Source: an uncultured Bacilli bacterium | Lineage (GTDB): Bacteria > Bacillota_I > Bacilli_A > RF39 > UBA660 | Length of the DNA stretch: 64,000 nt | NCBI GenBank assembly: GCA_934154785.1 | Contig: CAKPGL010000003.1 | Span: forward strand, 24,556-88,555 | Direction: 5' to 3' | Part shown: positions 36,579 to 45,805 of the stretch, one piece after another | How the letters are laid out: each line of letters begins with the position of its first letter | Numbering within the stretch: position 1 is the first letter of the stretch | Program-made: the position numbers and the translations under genes | The notes under the pieces: generated by a model | What the model saw: the letters and a program-made list of their open reading frames with translations, nothing else | Database searches by the model: none | What the model was told of the DNA's origin: nothing

Positions 36579-37486
36579 TATTCAGCACCTACATTCTCAT
36601 TATAGTATTTTTCTCCATTTATCAAGAAGAATGAATTAATTATTAAAACTCCATGTAGAAGTACGCGCATATAAAGTTGTTTTAACATATTAGTATAGGA
36701 ATCTTTAAGCAATAACTGGACTAACATTACCATTAAATAAAGACCTATACCAAATTGAATAAACTTTTTATGGAAATCTGCTCTTTTTAATCTATCACTA
36801 TATACGTTTTCAACTAACATATCTATATCTAGAGACATATTCTCTAAAGCAGGACCAGAATTCTTAGAACCCTCGTTTGTTATTTGTAAAAATAACTGGT
36901 GCAAATTCCGAATAATATAGTAATCATATTTCTCATTTAAGTATTTTATTGATTCTTCAATAGTACCATTATCATAAGCCATATCAATCATAATTTTTAC
37001 ATCTGATTTAAACGGTTCTTCTAATACGCCAGACTCGTATACACCTTCTAGTGATTTTACAAATGATTGAGAAGTGGCAAATTCCATTATAATATTAGTA
37101 GTATATACTTGTACCTGTTCAAATATAAATTCACTATATACTCTCTTATATCTTAAATATGCTAAATAAGGAACAAATGCTATTGCAACCGCAGCATATA
37201 TAGCAGATCTGATTATACTATAAAAATATAAAAATGATATTCCAAATGCCGCAGCTCCCATTATTATAGCTTCTGTTGTAAATCGTTTAACACTATAATC
37301 ATATCCCATCTTCTTTGCAGCATCTCTTACTGTTTTAAAAGAATAAGGAATATACTTATTATAGGTTTGAGCCACTTGTGAGGTAACATATTTATAAACA
37401 TGCATACCATTATTTTTACGATATATTATAAGAAATAATATAATTAATGCTATTGCTATAAAAACAATAAAAACAATTGCATTCAT
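36578..37486 (-). CDS. tadB: TadB-like pilus assembly membrane protein (T2SSF domain)
   Basis: A 302-residue protein with an N-terminal membrane helix, two central ones, a T2SSF cytoplasmic part (FATSQSFVKSLEGVYESGVLEEPFKSDVKIM) and two C-terminal helices. It should act with TadC and the CpaF ATPase. Twelve bases after cpaF. Confidence 0.78.
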   Translation of the reverse strand: MNAIVFIVFIAIALIILFLIIYRKNNGMHVYKYVTSQVAQTYNKYIPYSFKTVRDAAKKMGYDYSVKRFTTEAIIMGAAAFGISFLYFYSIIRSAIYAAVAIAFVPYLAYLRYKRVYSEFIFEQVQVYTTNIIMEFATSQSFVKSLEGVYESGVLEEPFKSDVKIMIDMAYDNGTIEESIKYLNEKYDYYIIRNLHQLFLQITNEGSKNSGPALENMSLDIDMLVENVYSDRLKRADFHKKFIQFGIGLYLMVMLVQLLLKDSYTNMLKQLYMRVLLHGVLIINSFFLINGEKYYNENVGAE

Positions 37487-37498
37487 AACTGTACCTCC

Positions 37499-38611
37499 TT
37501 ACTCAAAAAGTATATCAACATTGTCCCCTTGTTCTACAAGTTCATCTTTAGTAATTGCATCAGGTGGAATATATACACCCTGTGCAGACAAATAATTCAA
37601 TAAATATTTAGTTGGATTATGTTTAACAACACTACCATCCATACCCTTTCTATAAAGAGTATTACTTTTAGCCTCATTATTATCATCAACATAAAACTCT
37701 GTAACTTCTGCTATTTCACGAACAAACTTACCTGTTTGAGCACTTTGATAACCACGAATCATAACACCTAACTGAACATATCTATGAATGGTTTTTAAGA
37801 ACTGATCCACATCTTGATTTGTCTCTAGCAAACTATACATACGAATTGGTATCGAAGATGCTTTATCAGCATGAATAGTTGATAATATGTTATGTCCAGA
37901 AGAAATAGAGTTACGTACCGCCATTACAGCTTCAGCACTACGAACCTCAGAAAGTAATATCCACTTAGGATTTTGACGCATACAAGTAACAAGTACATCA
38001 GAATAACTTGCTATGTTATTTGTCTTCATAGCAACTATATCCCTATGCGGAAAAATTCTGTCTAAGTGTAATTCTAGTGTATCTTCAATAGTAATAATTT
38101 TTTCATTTTCTTTAATATGTGCACCTAAGTATTTGACAAATTCTGTCTTACCACTACCAGTTTCACCACAAACTATAATATTGCAATGACCTTCAACACA
38201 TTTAATAAGAAAATCATGTATTTCAAGTGTTATATATTTTTCTTCAAGTATTTTGTTTTTTTCAAGCCTTATTTTAGCAGGAGTTTTACGAAGAACCGCC
38301 GCAACTCCATTTTTAGCAATAGAATTATGAACGAAGTTAAAACGCAATTCTGCACTTTCTGCATCCAAAAATGGATGAGCCATATTAAAAGTAGTTCCCA
38401 TTACATTTGAACATTGAAATGCTAATTTTTCCATAAACGTATCATTAATATCTGGGTCTTCAACCCTATATATACCGCGTGATAAAGTTTTTAAATGGAT
38501 TTGTCCATGATTACTATAAGAAATATCTGTTATATCATCATTTTCTAAATATTTTTTTAGTGGTCCAAAATCGATTTGTGAAAAAACAGTTTCTTCCATA
38601 TCTAGACTCAT
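37499..38611 (-). CDS. cpaF: CpaF/TadA-type secretion ATPase
   Basis: A 370-residue ATPase of the VirB11/TadA group: Walker A CGETGSGKTEFVKYL near residues 145-159, ITIEDTLELHL (Asp box), the ILLSEVRSAEA Walker B region, and SGHNILSTIHADKASSIPIRM with the His box. It powers Flp pilus assembly. The N-terminal domain is shorter than in classical CpaF (about 450-500 residues). Confidence 0.9.
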   Translation of the reverse strand: MSLDMEETVFSQIDFGPLKKYLENDDITDISYSNHGQIHLKTLSRGIYRVEDPDINDTFMEKLAFQCSNVMGTTFNMAHPFLDAESAELRFNFVHNSIAKNGVAAVLRKTPAKIRLEKNKILEEKYITLEIHDFLIKCVEGHCNIIVCGETGSGKTEFVKYLGAHIKENEKIITIEDTLELHLDRIFPHRDIVAMKTNNIASYSDVLVTCMRQNPKWILLSEVRSAEAVMAVRNSISSGHNILSTIHADKASSIPIRMYSLLETNQDVDQFLKTIHRYVQLGVMIRGYQSAQTGKFVREIAEVTEFYVDDNNEAKSNTLYRKGMDGSVVKHNPTKYLLNYLSAQGVYIPPDAITKDELVEQGDNVDILFE

Positions 38612-38630
38612 TCCTTTCTAATTATAAACT

Positions 38631-39446
38631 TTACTCTTGTGTTTGATCATCAATTGGCATATTTTCTTCAAGCTCTTCAATATTTTCTGTTCTATCGTTA
38701 ATAAACTTCTTTAACCACTCACTGCTAACAACAGTATCACCAGTAGACTCTACAGTTCCACCATGAGGTACTAAGAATACTTCAACTGAATATTGACTCA
38801 AATATCTTGCTTTACGAAGTAATAAGTGAACTTCTGGTGTAACACCAAAAATTAAATATGCAGGTGTACGATTTTCAGCAGCATTTTCAAAAACATGACG
38901 TCCCTGACTATCCTTTACTGCTAATACTTTAATGTCTTGTAAAAATTTACCTATTGCAATCTTACCAGTAGTATCATCTACTACCTTCATATATAAGTCA
39001 ATTTTATTGCCTGGGTATATTGAATTACCAAATGTAGAAACCATGTCTACAGCATATTGATAAGGAATCTCACCATCTTTTACTTCAACAAATGCTGAAT
39101 CTGGTAAATCTTCAAATTTCACAACTGCACTTTTAAAAAACATGCTTCCTTCTGGTATCATGGTATTATAATTTGTATAATTACCGACAATTAAATTTTG
39201 ATTAACGTAAACATCTTTTGTAGTTGTAGCCTTAGGAACAGTAACATACTTTATCATATCAGCTGTAATTAATGTTCTTGGTTGAATATCAACATTTGCT
39301 ACTGGTACTTTAATTGGTGCAACTTGAGTGTTAACTTGATAACTATAAGCCGCATACAATAATCCTACAATGACCACTACACCTATTATTGTAATGGTAT
39401 TTTTATTTGTAAAAAATCTTTTTAAATTCATTAAGAAATTATTCAC
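38631..39446 (-). CDS. cpaB: CpaB-like pilus assembly protein with SAF domain
   Basis: A 271-residue protein with one N-terminal membrane segment (residues 17-34), then the SAF domain start VPVANVDIQPRTLITADMIKYVTVPKA typical of CpaB/RcpC, and a C-terminal beta domain ending in an acidic tail. It is thought to sit at the cell surface and guide pilus assembly. Start codon is GTG at 39446 behind GGAAGG. Confidence 0.82.
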   Translation of the reverse strand: MNNFLMNLKRFFTNKNTITIIGVVVIVGLLYAAYSYQVNTQVAPIKVPVANVDIQPRTLITADMIKYVTVPKATTTKDVYVNQNLIVGNYTNYNTMIPEGSMFFKSAVVKFEDLPDSAFVEVKDGEIPYQYAVDMVSTFGNSIYPGNKIDLYMKVVDDTTGKIAIGKFLQDIKVLAVKDSQGRHVFENAAENRTPAYLIFGVTPEVHLLLRKARYLSQYSVEVFLVPHGGTVESTGDTVVSSEWLKKFINDRTENIEELEENMPIDDQTQE

Positions 39447-39532
39447 TATAATCTACCTTCCTATTCTATATATAACATTATAAATTAAAACATAAAAACA
39501 GTCAATTATTTAATATAAATTTTACAAATTTA

Positions 39533-41116
39533 TCATTTAATTTTGTAAATTATACTTGTTCCTCTAAGTTTAAATACAAAATCTATATTTTCAGCATTCA
39601 TAATTGTTGCTGGAACTTCAAAATAATAAGATTTAGTTTTAGTTTTAATTGGAATTACTTGTTTATTTAACCCTAATTGCTTAGAGACACCATTTATTTT
39701 ATAATCTATTCTGCCATAAGAGCTTATAATATTGGCAACATCACTATTTGATGTCTTACTACCAGTTATATCTAAATCCACTTTTAAAAGTGCTTTATCA
39801 TAACCTCCAGTAAATGTAGCCTGTAATGGTTCATAAAACTTGTAACAATTATTACTCGTTAAGCATTTATTATAAGCAACATTAAACTCATCATTTAACT
39901 CAATGTTTTTAAAATTAATAGAAGAAACACCGAGTAAGGACTCATCTAGAGTAATTGTTGAATTTAAAGTATATTGTATTTCATTTTGATTATCATCAAG
40001 ATTTTTAGTTACTAAATCCACCTTTGTAACTGTATCTCTACTAAACAATCCACTATTAATTGCATTTACATAAACAAGCTGTTTTTTATTCGAAGCTTGA
40101 TTATTAGGAATTTCATATACTAACAAATATTCAGTATAATTATCAGATAGTTTTTGTTTTATATATGTATCCCCCAAATCCTTAATCATACTGCTATATT
40201 TTATAGTGTGGTAATATTTGTTTTTTCCAATTTGAAGAGCAAACTTTCCAAACTCAAATACGCTTGTTTTATTAGTCGTTTTTACACTAACTTTTAAAAT
40301 AACCAAAGAGTTTTTATCATCAATAATATTTGCTTTATAATCTTTAGAAGTGACTAAGGTATCTGTTATTTTTAAAGAATAATTTTGAACATTAAACAAA
40401 GTATTTTGTTTATAAATTGTTGTATTTCCATTTATACTTTTATATACAATATAAGCAACAAGAACAACACAAATGGTTATAATCGGTATGATTAATCTTA
40501 AATTTTCTTTAAAATAGTATTTAAAATTTCTTAATGTTAAACGTAATTTACTTTGAGCATTTTTTACATCAAAATTTAATTTTACTTCAAATTCCTCGTT
40601 ATCAGTTGCAGTTAAATTTAATTCTTTTATATCATGATCAAAATTAAATTTTTTTATATTAAATCCCAAAAATCTAGAAACAACTATAAACATAGAAAAC
40701 GTTTGAAATGTAAATGTAATTATAACCAGATCTCTTATGGACATTATTAATCTAATATCAACAACAGTTTTACTCATAGTAGTTAATAAAGAAGCAAGGT
40801 AGATATAAAATACCAAAACTAGAATATAACCAATAAAATTAACTACATAAAAAAGATTTTTTTTCTTTTTAACGTCTAGCAAAAGCCAAACCACAAAATC
40901 CATAATCAAAACTATAATTATATAAACAAAAGAAAAGTTATTTAAATAAGATCTTAAATTTTCCCCTATTGTAATCATATTAGAATTTACATATTGATTA
41001 AAAAACTGTAAAAAAGTATTAGTTTGAAAAATTAAAAGTCCTATAAATATAGCCATTATAAGATGAATAATTCTAAAATATTTTATAAAAAATGCATAAG
41101 GCTTTCTTAATATCAT
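39533..41116 (-). CDS. Uncharacterised membrane protein at the head of the pilus operon
   Basis: A 527-residue protein with about four N-terminal membrane segments (residues 14-170), a cytoplasmic stretch, a further membrane helix near residue 205-225 and a large extracellular C-terminal part (about 300 residues, beta-rich: VSVKTTNKTSVFEFGKFALQIG, FKNIELNDEFNVAYNK) resembling DUF4352-type immunoglobulin-like domains. ATG at 41116 has AGGTGATAGG upstream. Direction and 86-base gap to cpaB suggest co-expression with the pilus genes; role unknown. Confidence 0.6.
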   Translation of the reverse strand: MILRKPYAFFIKYFRIIHLIMAIFIGLLIFQTNTFLQFFNQYVNSNMITIGENLRSYLNNFSFVYIIIVLIMDFVVWLLLDVKKKKNLFYVVNFIGYILVLVFYIYLASLLTTMSKTVVDIRLIMSIRDLVIITFTFQTFSMFIVVSRFLGFNIKKFNFDHDIKELNLTATDNEEFEVKLNFDVKNAQSKLRLTLRNFKYYFKENLRLIIPIITICVVLVAYIVYKSINGNTTIYKQNTLFNVQNYSLKITDTLVTSKDYKANIIDDKNSLVILKVSVKTTNKTSVFEFGKFALQIGKNKYYHTIKYSSMIKDLGDTYIKQKLSDNYTEYLLVYEIPNNQASNKKQLVYVNAINSGLFSRDTVTKVDLVTKNLDDNQNEIQYTLNSTITLDESLLGVSSINFKNIELNDEFNVAYNKCLTSNNCYKFYEPLQATFTGGYDKALLKVDLDITGSKTSNSDVANIISSYGRIDYKINGVSKQLGLNKQVIPIKTKTKSYYFEVPATIMNAENIDFVFKLRGTSIIYKIK

Positions 41117-41258
41117 ATACCTATCACCTATTCTTAGATCATTATACAATATTTGCAAAAATATTGCTATACATTAATGTATCAATCGCTAAAAAATTAT
41201 AATTTAAAAATTCAAAATATAAATTATGTAAACCAATACACTTATATGTTTGCAATAT

Positions 41259-41290
41259 AAAAAAGGCGATAATATAGATAGCCTTTTTTA
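41259..41290. terminator. Bidirectional hairpin terminator
   Basis: AAAAAAGGC and GCCTTTTTT pair around GATAATATAGATA, between the pilus operon promoter region and the restriction enzyme gene. The rest of 41117-41523 shows no gene. Confidence 0.55.
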
Positions 41291-41523
41291 ATATAATACC
41301 AACGTTACATAAAAATTATAGGATTAAACCTATTAATTAAATAAAAATTTAATACAAAATATAAATAATTTAATTATAAAAAAGGAAAAAGCACTAAAAA
41401 AATTGTATATTTGTATTGAGGGATAATAAATATACAATCAAAAAGAAAGGAATAATAATTATAGTAGTCATGATAAAAAATAATTCTTCTCTCTACAAAT
41501 GACTACATATATTATGGAAGGAA

Positions 41524-42255
41524 ATGAATAAAAATAAAATACTCAAAAGATTTAAAGAAATAAAAGAAATGGGATGGGTTACATCAAAAAATAAGGATTT
41601 AAGTGGAATTGGAAATACACTTGAAAATTTATTTGGTATAGAACAAAATAGTCTAGAAATACCAGATTTAATTAATTTTGAGTTAAAATCACATGATTTA
41701 AATTCAAACTTTTCTATCACATTATTTAGTGCAACTCCAGATGGAGACTATTTATTTGAAGTAGAAAGACTAAAAAATACATATGGTTACCCTGACAAAC
41801 ATATGAAAGAATTCAAAATACTTAATTTTGAAACTGCAGCCAATGAATTAAATAATTTAGGTAGTAACTTCAAACAAACTATCCGTGTCAACAAGCAAAA
41901 AGAAATAGTTAAGTTGCACATTTTAACAAATGACTTAGAGTTGATAGACCATGAAGTAAGTTGGTCATTTAAGATGTTAAGAGACAAATTTGAAAGGAAA
42001 TTGAGGTATTTAGCACTTATCGATGCTCAAAAAAAATATGAAAATAAAACAATATACTTTAAATATGAAAATATAAGTTTCTATGAATCATACTCATTTG
42101 ATAGATTTATTGAATTGCTTGAGCAAGGAATAATTAAAATTATTTTTAAAATAGGAGTATATACAAAAGGTAAAAAAAGAGGTAAGATGCATAATCGAGG
42201 AGTAGTATTTACAATTTCAAGAAACGATCTAGAGTTATTGTTTAAAAATACATAA
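41524..42255 (+). CDS. MvaI/BcnI-family type II restriction endonuclease
   Basis: A 243-residue protein starting with MGWVTSKNKDLSGIGNTLENLFGIEQN and then IPDLINFELKSH, in which Asp48, Glu53 and Lys55 form the PD-ExK catalytic centre of MvaI/BcnI enzymes; these bind as monomers and nick or cut short pseudopalindromes such as CCWGG or CCSGG. GGAAGGAA is directly upstream. It is the only plus-strand gene between the pilus operon and the tRNA cluster, and no cognate DNA methyltransferase is visible nearby. Confidence 0.8.
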   Translation: MNKNKILKRFKEIKEMGWVTSKNKDLSGIGNTLENLFGIEQNSLEIPDLINFELKSHDLNSNFSITLFSATPDGDYLFEVERLKNTYGYPDKHMKEFKILNFETAANELNNLGSNFKQTIRVNKQKEIVKLHILTNDLELIDHEVSWSFKMLRDKFERKLRYLALIDAQKKYENKTIYFKYENISFYESYSFDRFIELLEQGIIKIIFKIGVYTKGKKRGKMHNRGVVFTISRNDLELLFKNT

Positions 42256-42313
42256 ATTAATAGAAGCAATAATTGTAACTTTTATTATTATAATTTAGTC
42301 TCTTATTTGTAAA

Positions 42314-42342
42314 CAAAAATAAAAACTATCACACAGTGATAG
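42314..42342 (-). terminator. Terminator of the tRNA cluster
   Basis: On the minus strand CTATCAC-TGT-GTGATAG is followed by TTTTTATTTTTG, just after tRNA-Pro. Confidence 0.75.
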
Positions 42343-42358
42343 CCTATAATATACAAAA

Positions 42359-42435
42359 TGGTCGGGAAAACAGGATTTGAACCTGCAACCCCTTGGTCCC
42401 AAACCAAGTGCTCTACCAAGTTGAGCCATTTCCCG
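42359..42435 (-). tRNA. tRNA-Pro (anticodon TGG)
   Basis: Acceptor CGGGAAA, encoded CCA, anticodon loop TTTGGGA. Last gene of the cluster. Confidence 0.96.
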
Positions 42436-42441
42436 ATTAAG

Positions 42442-42518
42442 TGGTGCGCCCTAAGGGAGTCGAACCCCTAACCTTTAGATCCGTAGTCTAACGCTCTATC
42501 CAATTGAGCTAAGGGCGC
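42442..42518 (-). tRNA. tRNA-Arg (anticodon ACG)
   Basis: Acceptor GCGCCCT/AGGGCGC, CCA encoded, anticodon loop CTACGGA; the A34 is expected to be edited to inosine by TadA. Confidence 0.96.
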
Positions 42519-42553
42519 ATAAAATAAACGCCTATCGGATATAAATACTAAAA

Positions 42554-42629
42554 TGGTGGCTTCAGTTGGAATCGAACCAACGACACAAGGATTTTCAGTC
42601 CTTTGCTCTACCGACTGAGCTATGAAGCC
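42554..42629 (-). tRNA. tRNA-Phe (anticodon GAA)
   Basis: Acceptor GGCTTCA/TGAAGCC, CCA encoded, anticodon loop CTGAAAA. Confidence 0.96.
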
Positions 42630-42637
42630 AAAAAGAA

Positions 42638-42713
42638 TGGCGGTCCCGACCGGATTCGGACCGGCGATCTTCTGCGTGACAGGCAGACGTGATAACCGCT
42701 ACACCACGGGACC
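42638..42713 (-). tRNA. tRNA-Asp (anticodon GTC)
   Basis: Acceptor GGTCCCG, discriminator G as expected for Asp, CCA encoded, anticodon loop CTGTCAC. Confidence 0.96.
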
Positions 42714-42717
42714 AAAT

Positions 42718-42794
<77 letters not shown>

Positions 42795-42810
42795 ATATTT
42801 AAATTTACAA

Positions 42811-42901
42811 TGGCGGAGAAAGAGGGATTCGAACCCCCGCGCCGTCGCCGACCTCCCGGTTTTCAAGACCGGTCCCTTCAACCAGACTTGGGTATTTCTC
42901 C
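42811..42901 (-). tRNA. tRNA-Ser (anticodon TGA)
   Basis: Type II tRNA of 91 bases with acceptor GGAGAAA, long variable arm, anticodon loop CTTGAAA and encoded CCA; first gene of its promoter block. Confidence 0.95.
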
Positions 42902-42924
42902 ATTAAATTTGTTGACACGAATAG

Positions 42925-42954
42925 ATTATACCACAATGCTTTTTTAAAAGTCAA
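42925..42954 (-). promoter_or_regulatory. Promoter of the Ser-fMet-Asp-Phe-Arg-Pro tRNA block
   Basis: On the minus strand TTGACT, 18 bases, TATAAT, ending 23 bases before tRNA-Ser. Confidence 0.75.
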
Positions 42955-43107
42955 CATATTAATTAAATATTTTTAACTTTGTATTATATTTGTATTATAA
43001 TAATATATATGTATAATTAAAAGTATGCTATTACATACTCAGAAATGACCATAAACAGCAATTCGGCACAAAAAGTTAACACTATTTTACGTTCCATATA
43101 ATTCTAA

Positions 43108-43137
43108 TAAAAAAATAAAAGACCCAAACGAGTCTTA
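43108..43137 (-). terminator. Terminator between the two tRNA blocks
   Basis: On the minus strand AAGACTC-GTTT-GGGTCTT followed by TTATTTTTTT, directly after tRNA-Leu(TAA). Confidence 0.7.
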
Positions 43138-43147
43138 AAAATCAGCT

Positions 43148-43236
43148 TGGTGCCTAAGGCCGGACTTGAACCGGCATGAAGTATTACCTTCGCAGGATTT
43201 TAAGTCCTGTGCGTCTACCTATTCCGCCACTCAGGC
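43148..43236 (-). tRNA. tRNA-Leu (anticodon TAA)
   Basis: Type II tRNA, acceptor GCCTGAG, long variable arm, anticodon loop CTTAAAA, CCA encoded. Confidence 0.96.
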
Positions 43237-43242
43237 ACAGTA

Positions 43243-43318
43243 TGGTGTCCCGTTGGAGATTCGAACTCCAGACCCTTTGATTAAAAGTCAAATGCTCTAC
43301 CGGCTGAGCTAACGGAAC
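43243..43318 (-). tRNA. tRNA-Lys (anticodon TTT)
   Basis: Acceptor GTTCCGT with one G:U pair, anticodon loop CTTTTAA, CCA encoded. Confidence 0.95.
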
Positions 43319-43332
43319 ATATTTTTTAAAAA

Positions 43333-43407
43333 TGGCTGCCTCGGCTAGATTCGAACTAGCGCATGCCACAGTCAAAGTGTGGTGCCTTACCGCTTGGCTA
43401 CGAGGCA
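43333..43407 (-). tRNA. tRNA-Gln (anticodon TTG)
   Basis: Acceptor TGCCTCG, discriminator G, anticodon loop CTTTGAC, CCA encoded. Confidence 0.95.
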
Positions 43408-43424
43408 ATAACCAACAAACGAAA

Positions 43425-43508
43425 TGGTGGAGGGAGATGGATTTGAACCATCGAACCCGAAAGAACAGATTTACAGTCTGCCGCGTTTGACCACTTCGCT
43501 ATCCCTCC
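43425..43508 (-). tRNA. tRNA-Tyr (anticodon GTA)
   Basis: Type II tRNA with acceptor GGAGGGA, anticodon loop CTGTAAA and CCA encoded. Confidence 0.96.
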
Positions 43509-43516
43509 AGAAAAAA

Positions 43517-43592
<76 letters not shown>

Positions 43593-43600
43593 AAAAAATA

Positions 43601-43677
43601 TGGTGGGCGATATAGGACTCGAACCTATGACCCCCTGCTTGTAAGGCAGGTGCTCTAACCAACTGAGCTAATCGCCC
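43601..43677 (-). tRNA. tRNA-Val (anticodon TAC)
   Basis: Acceptor GGGCGAT, anticodon loop CTTACAA, CCA encoded; first gene of the cluster. Confidence 0.96.
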
Positions 43678-43700
43678 AAAAACTTCTGTGGACGTAATTA

Positions 43701-43729
43701 AATATAACATTTATATGGTTAATTGTCAA
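43701..43729 (-). promoter_or_regulatory. Promoter of the Val-Thr-Tyr-Gln-Lys-Leu tRNA block
   Basis: On the minus strand TTGACA, 17 bases, TATATT, about 23 bases before tRNA-Val; the -35 lies within the last codons of the S1-domain gene. Confidence 0.75.
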
Positions 43730-44096
43730 TAGAATTTTCAGTTTTTTTATATTTTTTTTCGCTTTCCGCTATCCAAAGTGGCAATTGATGCTTAAGTGTG
43801 GAAAAACCATGCACAGTTTCACGAATAAATTTCTTGGCAACTTTTCTAGAATTAGCATAATTAATGTTCTTAATGCTCAATTTCAAATGATTTGTTTTTT
43901 CATCAACATCTAATATTTGTACATTAATAATATCACCGATTTTTACAAAATTATGAACATCTTTAACAAAGCCATGAGAAATTTCTGATATATGAATCAA
44001 ACCACTATAATATTCATCCAAATTTACAAATATGCCATATGACTCTATACCCGTTACTGTCGCTTTTACAATCTTTCCAACCTTATAATCAGCCAT
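43719..44096 (-). CDS. yugI: S1 RNA-binding domain protein (general stress protein 13/YugI family)
   Basis: A 125-residue protein with one S1 domain (VGKIVKATVTGIESYGIFVNLDEYYSGLIHISEIS...VDEKTNHLKLSIKN, residues 5-77) and a basic C-terminal tail (STLKHQLPLWIAESEKKYKK) as in GSP13/YugI, which associates with ribosomes. Divergent from nfu; its 3' end carries the tRNA promoter. Confidence 0.85.
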   Translation of the reverse strand: MADYKVGKIVKATVTGIESYGIFVNLDEYYSGLIHISEISHGFVKDVHNFVKIGDIINVQILDVDEKTNHLKLSIKNINYANSRKVAKKFIRETVHGFSTLKHQLPLWIAESEKKYKKTENSIDN

Positions 44097-44192
44097 ACAA
44101 ACACCTCTGAAACAATTATATCATAAAACACAAAAAATAAAAAGTTCTTTACACCAAACAAAAACTAATATATAATATTCTCGGTGATATAA

Positions 44193-44438
44193 ATGGGGAA
44201 AAAGCAATCAAACAACGAAACAAAAATAATAAACATTATAGATAAGTTACGTCCTTTTTTGATAAACGATGGCGGTAACATTGAGTTTATTAAATATGAA
44301 AACAATATAGTTTATATTAAAATGGTTGGAGCTTGTGCCAACTGCCATATGCTTGATTTAACTTTAAAAGAAGGAATCGAAGCAGCAATTATTGAAGAAG
44401 TTCCAGATGTTTTAGAAGTGGTCAACGTAAGCAAATAA
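44193..44438 (+). CDS. nfu: NifU C-terminal-domain iron-sulfur scaffold protein (Nfu/YutI type)
   Basis: An 81-residue protein consisting only of the NifU C-terminal domain: LRPFLINDGGNIEFI and GACANCHMLDLTLKEGIEAAI with the CxxC cluster-binding pair. It carries or delivers Fe-S clusters. CGGTGATATAA precedes the ATG. As in Bacillus (yutI near yutH), a CotS-like gene follows, convergent here. Confidence 0.9.
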   Translation: MGKKQSNNETKIINIIDKLRPFLINDGGNIEFIKYENNIVYIKMVGACANCHMLDLTLKEGIEAAIIEEVPDVLEVVNVSK

Positions 44439-44454
44439 TACTTACGTTTTTTTT
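44424..44454 (+). terminator. Terminator of nfu
   Basis: AACGTAAG and CTTACGTT around CAAATAATA, then eight Ts; the stem starts in the last codons of nfu and overlaps the end of the convergent gene. Confidence 0.8.
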
Positions 44455-45347
44455 ATCCACTCAATTTCAGGAATCTTATAGCTTTGTTTTAAATAAAAAT
44501 ATATATATTTTAAAAACTTTTGATATTCAATAGCTTTAACTAAATATTTATTAATTTCAATTTCGTCTAATTCACCTAATATAATATCTTGATAACAATC
44601 AAAAAAATACGTTGGATATAGCATACGTGCTAAAAACAATACAGCTTCCGAGTTGCTAAATCTATAAAATTGGATTAATCCTTTTAACTTATCAATATCT
44701 ATACCACTTAAATAAAATTTCTCTTTACAATACTCACTCAAATCTCTAATTCTTGAATCAATTATAAAGTTCAAAGGATTATACAAATCTTGTAGTTTAT
44801 ATTTTCCACTAACTCTTCTATGTGCAATTGTCAAATTAAAGTTGTCATTGCTTATACTCAAAACTAAACTTATTGCAGTTTCTGCTAAGCCAACATAATA
44901 GTGTATAACAGTTCTAAGTAAAGGAAAATTTTTACCAAATTGACTAGTTTGGTACTCTATATAATCAACTTTTTTAGTCCATAAATCATACCAATTATTT
45001 CTTTCAAGCACTTTAAAATTTTTTTCGGGCACTGTCCAAGATAAAAAATCTACTAAATTATTCACACTTATAAATTTATTTTGCACAAACACTTTCATTA
45101 AAACATATTGCACACCATCTACATAAGTGACAGGCGATTCATTTATATTAGAAATAATTTGATGACACAAAAAACCTTTTGATAGTAAATATATATTTAA
45201 TTTTTGAATTTCCAATAACTCTTCGGGTGATTTTTCAAAGCGACAAAAAATATATTCAAAATTACCAATATGGCACTTATAATTGCTATTTACTTGATGT
45301 ATGCTTGTTGGATTTAAATTATAATAATATTGAAGTACATTTTTCAT
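44442..45347 (-). CDS. CotS/YutH-like spore coat kinase-fold protein
   Basis: A 301-residue protein with an aminoglycoside-phosphotransferase-like fold: an N-terminal lobe (FEYIFCRFEKSPEELLEIQKLNIYLLSKGF), a C-terminal lobe with NDNFNLTIAHRRVSGKYKLQDLYNP where kinases have HGD...ND, and the helical tail EAVLFLARMLYPTYFFDCYQD. HRR replaces the catalytic HxD, so it may be a pseudokinase, as for many CotS/YutH coat proteins. ATG at 45347 follows GAGGTG by six bases. Neighbourhood with nfu supports YutH. Confidence 0.75.
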   Translation of the reverse strand: MKNVLQYYYNLNPTSIHQVNSNYKCHIGNFEYIFCRFEKSPEELLEIQKLNIYLLSKGFLCHQIISNINESPVTYVDGVQYVLMKVFVQNKFISVNNLVDFLSWTVPEKNFKVLERNNWYDLWTKKVDYIEYQTSQFGKNFPLLRTVIHYYVGLAETAISLVLSISNDNFNLTIAHRRVSGKYKLQDLYNPLNFIIDSRIRDLSEYCKEKFYLSGIDIDKLKGLIQFYRFSNSEAVLFLARMLYPTYFFDCYQDIILGELDEIEINKYLVKAIEYQKFLKYIYFYLKQSYKIPEIEWIKKT

Positions 45348-45728
45348 ATAAATCACCTCAATTAAATTTTATGGTTAAATCTTATTAATTATGTATAAAC
45401 TAAATGTATTACTAAAAAGTATTAGAAAATAAAAAGTCATCAAAAAACAGCGTTTAAATTTTGATGGTCTTAAGAAACACTTACTTTTATATTTAGTTGT
45501 ATATACAGTACCAATCTAAATTTATTTTGTATTATTTCATAAATTATTTATCATAATAGTTTTTACCAAAACTAATGTCCATTTTTCAATACATACAATA
45601 CTTTGTGTCATATATAATTTTCATTTATGAACACAAAATGTGCACAATGTTCCCATTTTAATAGAAACTGTTGTGTGTAGATATAAATTTCTTTCCTAAA
45701 AATTTTATTTAATATAATATATTTATAA
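45348..45728. other. Gene-free region
   Basis: No ORF with a ribosome site is found. It holds a terminator-like hairpin (minus strand CATCAAAA...TTTTGATG then ACTTTTTAT, 45431-45466) and, at 45632-45647, one copy of a 16-base sequence that recurs at 47890-47905. Confidence 0.4.
45632..45647 (+). repeat. Direct repeat, left copy
   Basis: CACAAAATGTGCACAA is identical at 47890-47905 in the same orientation. The two copies bracket the SIS gene, the WYL regulator and an integrase remnant, as attachment sites would. Confidence 0.6.
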
Positions 45729-45805
45729 ATATACCGCCAAATAAGTTATACTATAATTTTAAAAAGTAAATAACATACTGAACATAAAGAGAAAAATTAG
45801 TGTGC

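Noticed and set aside
43184..43408. A 74-codon ORF over the tRNA cluster
   Set aside because: It runs through tRNA-Leu, tRNA-Lys and tRNA-Gln; it is an artefact of tRNA sequence.
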